Shown: piece after piece, positions 26,447 to 32,377 of the stretch
How positions within the stretch are numbered: position 1 is the stretch's first letter
How the letters are laid out: the number at the start of each line of letters is the position of its first letter
Assembly (NCBI RefSeq): GCF_001854125.1
Contig: NZ_CP017715.1
Span: 2,852,001 to 2,916,000, forward strand
DNA length: 64,000 bases
Reading direction: 5' to 3'
From: Marinobacter salinus
GTDB lineage: Bacteria; Pseudomonadota; Gammaproteobacteria; Pseudomonadales; Oleiphilaceae
The notes under the pieces: model-generated
The model's input: only the letters and a program-made list of their open reading frames with translations
What the model was told of the DNA's origin: nothing
Database searches by the model: none
Position numbers and translations under genes: made by a program

Positions 26447-27147
26447 ACGTGCTCCGCGAATTCAATCAAACTCAGTGTCTCGGTCATGACATCCTGGCGT
26501 AACAGCATCCGGCCTTTTTCATCCAGGCCAACGAAGATGCCGGGCCTGGGCAGTTCAATCATTTTGCCCAGGGTGTCGCATCTTGGCCGCCACTCGTTGT
26601 GTACCCGCTCAAAGCCGCTGTCCATAAAGTAGGTCAGCCACAGCAAAGTGTGCTTGGACCAGCTTTCCAGCAGGGCCATGGGCGTGATTTCGATACAGCC
26701 TTCTTCATACAGACAGGTCTCGTTCGGGTTTTCTCCCGGCTGGTCCGTCATCGGAATAAAAGGTACCTCAATACCAATGACCAACCAGTTGGGATAGGCC
26801 TTGGGATCGGAAACATCCGCCGCGAAACGGACACTGCCGCACAGCGCACCGTTTACCTTGATGCGGTCGGGCCACTGAAAGTGCACGGGGACTTCCGGCG
26901 GGGCCAACGCACCCAGACTCTCGGCAAGGCCTATCTGGGCGACGTAGACTGCCTGAATCGCCTCTTCAAGGGGTGTTTCCGGCGCCAGGACCAGGGCCGC
27001 GCGCAGGGTGTCACCTTGCTCGGAGTAGAACACCGTGCCGGAATCGACACCCGCGATGGCCCGGCTGACGGCTTTATCAAACGGGTCCGTGTGTCTGGGC
27101 ACCGCTTCTCCCGTAAGTAACGGCGGGAATTGGGGTGATTCAATCAT
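26443..27147 (-). CDS. Biotin/lipoate-protein-ligase-like protein (DUF4444 type), probably inactive as a ligase
   Basis: 234 residues. The first ~170 resemble the biotin/lipoate A/B ligase fold, with the signature region reading HFQWPDRIKVNGALCGSVRF (89-108), and a small C-terminal domain (about 175-230, PRPGIFVGLDEKGRMLLRQ) fits DUF4444. In BirA the catalytic Lys sits in the segment before AGIL; the equivalent position here appears to be Ala101. I read this as a ligase-like protein that may not adenylate. It overlaps its neighbours by 4 bases on each side (Mrp before, DUF6505 after). Its substrate and link to formate dehydrogenase are unknown. Confidence 0.75.
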   Translation of the reverse strand: MIESPQFPPLLTGEAVPRHTDPFDKAVSRAIAGVDSGTVFYSEQGDTLRAALVLAPETPLEEAIQAVYVAQIGLAESLGALAPPEVPVHFQWPDRIKVNGALCGSVRFAADVSDPKAYPNWLVIGIEVPFIPMTDQPGENPNETCLYEEGCIEITPMALLESWSKHTLLWLTYFMDSGFERVHNEWRPRCDTLGKMIELPRPGIFVGLDEKGRMLLRQDVMTETLSLIEFAEHV

Positions 27148-27989
27148 TTGATGGCCCGGGCATAGACGTCAGAAGCAACGATTTCATCGGCGATGCGCTG
27201 GAAAGCCTTGGACTGCGGGCTATCCGGTTTTGACACCACAATCGGGACCCCCCCGTCCGAACCGATACGAATATCCAGATCAAGCGGGATCTCACCCAGG
27301 AAGGGCGCTCCAATCTTTTCTGCCTCCGCCCGGGCGCCACCGGAACCAAAGGGGTGGTGCTCTTTACCGCAGCCGTCGCAGACAAAAGAGGCCATGTTTT
27401 CGATCAGGCCAAACAACGGCACGTCCATCCGGTTGAACATGTCGATGCCTTTGCGAGCGTCCATAAGAGCAATGTCCTGTGGTGTAGAGACCACAACCGC
27501 ACCGGCAACAAAGAATTTCTGGCTCAGGGTCATTTGTACGTCACCCGTGCCCGGGGGAAGATCCACCAGCAGCACGTCCAGCCTCCCCCAGTCCACCTGG
27601 TTCATCATCTGTTCCAGGGCGCCCATGAGCATGGGTCCGCGCCAGACAATGGCTTCGTCATCCGGAGCCATCAGGCCGAGAGACATCAACGTCACGCCAT
27701 GATTGCGCAGAGGCAGGATGGTGTGGCCGTCGGGGCTGGACGGGCGACCGGAAACACCCAGCATGCGCGGCTGGCTCGGTCCGTAGACGTCGGCATCCAA
27801 TAGGCCCACTTTGAGGCCTTTCGAGGCCAGTGCAACGGCCAGATTGGAGGCAACGGTGGATTTGCCAACACCGCCTTTGCCCGAGGCGATGGCAATGATC
27901 CGATCAATCCCCCTCGGATTTTTGTCCTGCGGCCGGGGCGCGTCGGTACCGATCAGGTTCGGTTTTCCTACTTCGGTGTACTCAACCAT
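27144..27989 (-). CDS. Mrp/NBP35-family iron-sulfur cluster carrier ATPase
   Basis: 281-residue P-loop ATPase of the Mrp/ApbC type, which carries and delivers Fe-S clusters. Motifs: deviant Walker A GKGGVGKST, GLLDADVYGPSQPRMLG, DLPPGTGDVQMTLSQ, and the cluster-binding CDGCG. The N-terminal MIP18-like domain of longer Mrp proteins is absent. Set 18 bases after the multi-cluster ferredoxin gene and before the ligase-like gene, it probably helps load the many [4Fe-4S] clusters of this formate dehydrogenase system; that is inference. A housekeeping mrp may exist elsewhere. Confidence 0.9.
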   Translation of the reverse strand: MVEYTEVGKPNLIGTDAPRPQDKNPRGIDRIIAIASGKGGVGKSTVASNLAVALASKGLKVGLLDADVYGPSQPRMLGVSGRPSSPDGHTILPLRNHGVTLMSLGLMAPDDEAIVWRGPMLMGALEQMMNQVDWGRLDVLLVDLPPGTGDVQMTLSQKFFVAGAVVVSTPQDIALMDARKGIDMFNRMDVPLFGLIENMASFVCDGCGKEHHPFGSGGARAEAEKIGAPFLGEIPLDLDIRIGSDGGVPIVVSKPDSPQSKAFQRIADEIVASDVYARAIK

Positions 27990-28007
27990 GTTGTGTCCTG
28001 TTGTTTT

Positions 28008-29987
28008 TTAGCTGTCCAGATAATCATCACTGGTGCGAACCCGTGGGCGTTCACCGCCCGCCATGGGTGCGCTCTCCCCATGGAACTGGGCCTTGACCCG
28101 ACAGTCGTCACACATCTTGATGAGCTGAACGTTATCAGAGTTCTTGTACATCCAGTGCTGGTTTTCCAGTTTCTCGACGATCCGGTTAATGGTGCTCGCG
28201 ACACCAAACGGAGTGCCACATTTGACACATTCGAAAGGTTCTTCGCCATGCAATGCCCGCGCACTCAGTGCACCCTTGGAGACATCCAGCTGGGGTTTCA
28301 GAGTGATAGCTGTCTCGGGGCAGGTGCTTTCGCACACGCCGCATTGAACGCAGGCGTTTTCCGTGAACTGGACCTCCGGCCGGTCTGGGTGGTCGCCAAG
28401 CGCACCGGTCGGGCACAGTGATACGCAGGCCAGACAGAGCGTGCATTTGTCAGAATCAATTTCTATCGCACCATACGGTGCGCCCACCGGGAGAGGAATC
28501 GGCTCTTCGACCTTTTCGGACATGGCGGCAACAGTCACCCGTGTGATGTCACGTCGGCCGCCGACCAGCAAAACCGGCTCACTCACCCGTCCGGCGTTGT
28601 CGCCAGCAGTGCAGAGTTCTATGGCGGAAATAACCCGGACCCGGCTCGGCGAGTTGTGGGTGCCTTTGAGCATGGCCTGGGCCAGCTCAACTTCCGAAGT
28701 CACTGCCCGGCGGTCTATCTCGTTGTCCGCAAGGATCAGGACTTCGGCGTAACCGGCTCCGAAGGCCGCCATGATCTCGGCATGGCCGATCCGGTCTACA
28801 TGCTCCAGTCCCATCGGGATCAGATCGTCCGCCAGGCCATCGTCGTACCGGGCAAGGTTGGCAATGGCTTCAGTACCTGCGTCAAGCGTGTGGAAAACCA
28901 GGCGCGGAGATTCGTTGGTATGCTCACGATAAACCCTGGCCATGACATCCACAGCCTTGGTCAGCGCCTCGAACGGGGTTTCGTTCATAGTCACCGCAGA
29001 CGTCGGGCAAACCGCCGCACAGGATCCGCAGCCGGCGCAAATATCCGAATCGATCTGTATGTGGTCTCCGGCGGAAAAAATAGCCTCGGTGGGACAGACA
29101 TCCAGGCAGCGGGTACACCCGGGTTTGTTAGCCCGAGAGTGCGCGCAGAGGGATTCTTCCAACCTGAAATACACGGTTTTCTCGAACTCGCCGACCCGTT
29201 CCCGGGCAGTCAGGGCAATACGTTCCAGCTCGCCTGTTTTCTTCGGGTCGGCCCAGAAGTAGCCATTGCGCTTCTCATGACTCGGAAATGCCGGAGCTCC
29301 GCCCCGCAGGTCGATAAATACGTCGCATTCGCTGCGGGCAGTGGCCTTTGCTTCGCCATAACCCAGCTCGCCTCGTCCGGCCGGATTCAGGGTTTGCAAG
29401 TGGGCAAATTCCAGCTTGAAGTTACCCAGCGCGCCGTAGGCCCCCGTCAATTGCCCTTTGGCCACGTCGTAAGCCGCGGACGGTAGCTGTATCGGGCCGG
29501 CATCATTAACAATACAGGTGACTCCCAGCTCATCCTGCACCAGTTCTGCCATCCTGACAGCTTGCTCGGTGGGGCCGACAATACAACAGATACCGCTGGA
29601 CTGAATGGTTTTCGCGGGCGCCATGGGGGCCGGCAGCTGGGCAGCTGCGATCAAGGCCGCTTGCTTGGCATGTAAACGCTCGGGCTTTGCGCTGGAAGCA
29701 CTCCAGCCGGCGCGATCCCGAATGTCGATGGAACTGAACGGCGCTGAGTGCTGAATCTCAGCGTATACGTCTTCACCCAGACGCTCGAATAAGGCGGCCT
29801 GCTGGCCACAGGCGATGAGCAATTCGTTACTGGCACCCAGGTGCTCAGCGGCAATGCTCATGTCTTTGCCACACAGTTGATCCACCGGGATCACCTGCTC
29901 AGCTGCCGCTGCCTTCCGCAGTGCCTCCGGATCAAAGGACTGCGTTTTATCGCAGCTACATAACAGTAGGGTCTTGTGTGCCGTCAT
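28008..29987 (-). CDS. Large multi-cluster 4Fe-4S protein of the formate dehydrogenase cluster
   Basis: 659-residue soluble protein with no signal peptide or membrane helix. It contains four ferredoxin-type motif sets: CTRCLDVCP and CAGCGSCAAVCP in the middle, CTLCLACVSLCP and CVQCGVCESTCP near the C-terminus, plus single Cys pairs at the N-terminus (LLCSCDK) and the end (CVKCG, CDDC). It belongs to a family usually annotated just as a 4Fe-4S binding protein and found with DUF3305/DUF3306 and FdhABC genes. It may be a cytoplasmic electron carrier or cluster scaffold. Start: ATG at 29987; an in-frame ATG at 30059 adds 24 Lys/Thr-rich residues that span the palindrome. Confidence 0.82.
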   Translation of the reverse strand: MTAHKTLLLCSCDKTQSFDPEALRKAAAAEQVIPVDQLCGKDMSIAAEHLGASNELLIACGQQAALFERLGEDVYAEIQHSAPFSSIDIRDRAGWSASSAKPERLHAKQAALIAAAQLPAPMAPAKTIQSSGICCIVGPTEQAVRMAELVQDELGVTCIVNDAGPIQLPSAAYDVAKGQLTGAYGALGNFKLEFAHLQTLNPAGRGELGYGEAKATARSECDVFIDLRGGAPAFPSHEKRNGYFWADPKKTGELERIALTARERVGEFEKTVYFRLEESLCAHSRANKPGCTRCLDVCPTEAIFSAGDHIQIDSDICAGCGSCAAVCPTSAVTMNETPFEALTKAVDVMARVYREHTNESPRLVFHTLDAGTEAIANLARYDDGLADDLIPMGLEHVDRIGHAEIMAAFGAGYAEVLILADNEIDRRAVTSEVELAQAMLKGTHNSPSRVRVISAIELCTAGDNAGRVSEPVLLVGGRRDITRVTVAAMSEKVEEPIPLPVGAPYGAIEIDSDKCTLCLACVSLCPTGALGDHPDRPEVQFTENACVQCGVCESTCPETAITLKPQLDVSKGALSARALHGEEPFECVKCGTPFGVASTINRIVEKLENQHWMYKNSDNVQLIKMCDDCRVKAQFHGESAPMAGGERPRVRTSDDYLDS

Positions 29988-30014
29988 CAGAAGTTTGACT
30001 CTTTCGTTGTTTTT

Positions 30015-30028
30015 ATACGTATACGTAT
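30015..30028. promoter_or_regulatory. 14-bp perfect palindrome in the divergent accessory-operon control region
   Basis: ATACGTATACGTAT is identical to its reverse complement. It lies between the starts of the 4Fe-4S protein gene (29987) and the DUF3305 gene (30129), 28 bases before the former. Position and symmetry suggest an operator for a dimeric regulator controlling both directions; the regulator is unknown. Confidence 0.5.
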
Positions 30029-30105
30029 CAGTTTTACTTTTCGAGCATGCCACAGCCATCTACTTTTGGACAATTGGATAATTGTTTGGGTCCTGCTAGC
30101 TTTAA

Positions 30106-30118
30106 GCTATAACAAAAA
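30106..30118 (+). promoter_or_regulatory. Candidate -10 element before the DUF3305 gene
   Basis: GCTATAACAAAAA, identical to the 13-mer directly before fdhD (22725-22737). TATAAC lies 15 bases before the ATG at 30129. No good -35 is seen, so an alternative sigma factor or activator may be needed. Confidence 0.4.
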
Positions 30119-30128
30119 GAGAAATGCC

Positions 30129-30707
30129 ATGAGTAGTCGCACAGAGGATTGGAAACGGGAATTGCAGGTCGGTGCCGTGGTTCGCCGGTCACCAGGTGTA
30201 ACCCGGTGGGTGCGGGATGTCTGGAAGCCCGTAGCGGTTATACCGGGGGCGCCGGAAGCCTTTTGGAAAGAGCTTGTCCGGGATGGAGACGTGGTTGATT
30301 ACCATGCAGGCACCGCGACAATGGAATTATTTCGCGCCGATGTTGAGGGTTATCTTGTATCCCTGAATATGATCGTTCCATCAGCCTGGATCATCATGGA
30401 CAGAGATGTAACTAGCCAGTCGCCCTCCGGATGGGTCGTCAGCACTATCACCGCCAGCGCCCATGAGGCACTGGACGCCCTTGACAGTGGCGAAAGCATT
30501 GTCGAGGCGGTTCCCATTCCCGAATCGATGGCGGCCTGGATCAAAGAGTTTATCGACATGCACTACATCGAGGAGCCGTTCAAGAAACGCCGTCGCGACG
30601 AGGTCCATGTTGATGGCGCCGAGGATGCCAAGGGCGACCCGCGCATTCGCCAGGAAAGCGACGTTTACCGTGCCCCTGCGAACATCAAAAAGCCGAGAAT
30701 CCAGTAA
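30129..30707 (+). CDS. DUF3305 domain protein
   Basis: 192-residue soluble protein of the DUF3305 family, function unknown, nearly always found with DUF3306 and formate dehydrogenase genes. Landmarks: VVRRSPGVTRWVRDVWKPVAV, MELFRADVEGYLVSLN, PSAWIIMDRD, and a basic C-terminal tail (KKRRRDE...IKKPRIQ). The start is ATG at 30129; a weak AGAG precedes it. Its last base is the first base of the DUF3306 start, so the two are translated together. Context suggests an assembly or export-control role for the formate dehydrogenase (inference). Confidence 0.85.
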   Translation: MSSRTEDWKRELQVGAVVRRSPGVTRWVRDVWKPVAVIPGAPEAFWKELVRDGDVVDYHAGTATMELFRADVEGYLVSLNMIVPSAWIIMDRDVTSQSPSGWVVSTITASAHEALDALDSGESIVEAVPIPESMAAWIKEFIDMHYIEEPFKKRRRDEVHVDGAEDAKGDPRIRQESDVYRAPANIKKPRIQ

Positions 30708-31333
30708 TGGCCGAATCAAGACTCCAGCGCTGGGCGCGCAAAAAAGCTGAAGCCGGTAAGCGCCCAGAGCCATCCGCTCCTCCGGTTATCGAGACCGAAC
30801 CGACGCCGGAAGAGCAGGAACTTGCCAATAATGAAGCATTGCCAGAACACGAGCTGCTAGAGAAATATGGCTTGCCCGATCCGGCAGATATCGAACTGGG
30901 CACGGACATCACCGGATTCATGCGCAAGGAAATTCCGGAGTTCCTTCGGAGGAAGGCGCTCCGGGGGCTATGGAAATCCAACCCGGTACTGGCAGTTCTG
31001 GACGGCCTCAACGATTACGATGAGGACTACACACTGGCCTCGACGGCCGGCCAGACAGTGACAACCTTGTACAAGGTTGGCGAAGGACTCGTCGACAAAG
31101 CCAAAAAAGCCGCTGACGTCGTGGAAGATCAGTCGGAAAAGCAGGCAATCTCATCGATGGCAGCCCCTGATTCGAAAACTGCCGAGGAACCGGAACCTGA
31201 GGACAGCCCCGAGCTGGAGGACATGGCAACGCCGACGGAACATCCCGAGCAACAGCTTGCCCAAGAAGAGACCAGCCAGTCGGAAGAGGAACCGGAAGTA
31301 CGATTCCGTCCTCGTATGCGTTTTGACTATTAG
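30707..31333 (+). CDS. DUF3306 domain protein
   Basis: 208 residues. The conserved N-terminal part (ESRLQRWARKKAEAGK, LLEKYGLPDPADIELGTDIT, FLRRKALRGLWKSNPVL, LNDYDEDYT) defines DUF3306. The C-terminal ~70 residues are a low-complexity Glu/Pro-rich tail ending in a basic RFRPRMRFDY. It is soluble with no catalytic motif. The family is an obligate partner of DUF3305 in formate dehydrogenase clusters, role not established. The ATG shares a base with the DUF3305 stop. Confidence 0.85.
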   Translation: MAESRLQRWARKKAEAGKRPEPSAPPVIETEPTPEEQELANNEALPEHELLEKYGLPDPADIELGTDITGFMRKEIPEFLRRKALRGLWKSNPVLAVLDGLNDYDEDYTLASTAGQTVTTLYKVGEGLVDKAKKAADVVEDQSEKQAISSMAAPDSKTAEEPEPEDSPELEDMATPTEHPEQQLAQEETSQSEEEPEVRFRPRMRFDY

Positions 31334-31378
31334 CAGAATACATTCCAGCTATTAGCAAATTCAAGGTCGGTCAGGCCA

Positions 31379-31404
31379 CTATTCTCGGATATGTACTAGA
31401 ATAG
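31379..31404. promoter_or_regulatory. Inverted repeat upstream of the formate dehydrogenase structural genes
   Basis: CTATTCT (31379-31385) and AGAATAG (31398-31404) are perfect complements separated by 12 nt, about 40-60 bases before the TorD-like start. The half-site spacing of about two helical turns fits an operator; no U-run follows, so it is not a terminator. Confidence 0.45.
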
Positions 31405-31442
31405 CGTGACAGACCGCAAATAATAATTAGAAGGAACATGAA

Positions 31443-32054
31443 TTGAGCAATACTGCGGAAATCCAGTGCCCGCGTTCGGTCTCCGATGAAGATCGTGCCA
31501 GGGCCCAGATCTATCAGCTGCTGGGCGTCCTGCTTGTAGACCCGCCCTCCAGTGACTTATTGAAGGGGCTGGCGTCACTGCAGGGTGACGAGACGCCCCT
31601 GGGTTCAGCCTGCAAGAACCTCGCAGCCCTCGCCGAACGCACCAACCCGTACGACGCAGAACGAGAGTTCAACAACCTGTTTGTTGGCCTCGGTCGTGGC
31701 GAACTGCTTCCCTACGCCAGTTACTACCTCACCGGCTTCCTGAATGAGAAGCCCCTGGCGGAGCTGCGAACCGATCTCATGTCCCGCGGTATCAAATCCC
31801 GCAGTGATGTAAGGGAGCCGGAAGATCACATCGGCACCCTTTGCGAAATCATGGCGGGCATCATTACCGGCGAATTTCCCTGCGACAGCGGACTGCCGTC
31901 GCAAAAAGCGTTTTTTGATGCCCATCTGGCGAAGTGGGCAGCCTTGTTTTTTACTGATTTGGAAGAAGCGCAAAGCGCCATCTTCTACGCGCCAGTAGGT
32001 TCGCTTGGTCGAGCCTTCATGGCCGTGGAAGCCGACGCCTTTGCAATTCAGTAA
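31443..32054 (+). CDS. TorD-family molecular chaperone
   Basis: 203 residues, all-helical TorD/DmsD-type chaperone. Landmarks: RARAQIYQLLGVLLVDPPS, EREFNNLFVGLGRGELLPYASYYLTG and EDHIGTLCEIMAGII (the E-x-x-x-x-LCEIM region typical of the family). Such proteins bind the Tat signal of a molybdoenzyme and hold it back until the cofactor is loaded; here the client is most likely FdhA. The start is TTG at 31443 with AGAAGGA upstream; a nearer ATG runs into a stop at once. First gene of the structural set. Confidence 0.88.
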   Translation: MSNTAEIQCPRSVSDEDRARAQIYQLLGVLLVDPPSSDLLKGLASLQGDETPLGSACKNLAALAERTNPYDAEREFNNLFVGLGRGELLPYASYYLTGFLNEKPLAELRTDLMSRGIKSRSDVREPEDHIGTLCEIMAGIITGEFPCDSGLPSQKAFFDAHLAKWAALFFTDLEEAQSAIFYAPVGSLGRAFMAVEADAFAIQ

Positions 32055-32095
32055 CCGGGATCTGAAGGTCCCATAAACCCAGGGGGAGGTGTCCA

Positions 32096-32287
32096 ATGGA
32101 CAACCCGAAGCGTGAAAACAGCCGTCGCCGTTTCTTGCAAATGGCCGCAGCCGCAGCTCCAGCTGCCGTTGCCATGACGGTTGCACCGAACGCCGCTGCC
32201 GAAGCCGTCAGAAAAGACGTGCCGAAAAGCCGCGGTTTACGTGATACCGAACACACACGTAAGTATTTCGAATCGGCTCGCTTTTAA
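32096..32287 (+). CDS. Formate dehydrogenase region Tat-signal small protein
   Basis: 63 residues with a twin-arginine signal (RRRFLQMAAAAAPAAVAM) and a short mature part (VRKDVPKSRGLRDTEHTRKYFESARF). It matches the small Tat-target proteins regularly found just before fdhA in such clusters (sometimes called FdhX/FdhT). It is probably exported or membrane-tethered with the enzyme; its task is unknown. GGGGGAGG precedes the ATG. Confidence 0.88.
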   Translation: MDNPKRENSRRRFLQMAAAAAPAAVAMTVAPNAAAEAVRKDVPKSRGLRDTEHTRKYFESARF

Positions 32288-32377
32288 CGGGGATTTGAGT
32301 TGATCGAGGTTGCGAAAGGCCCTTGAGAGACTCTGCTTTCCGGAAAAACGAGAATAATAAAGAGAGAGGTAAACGAC

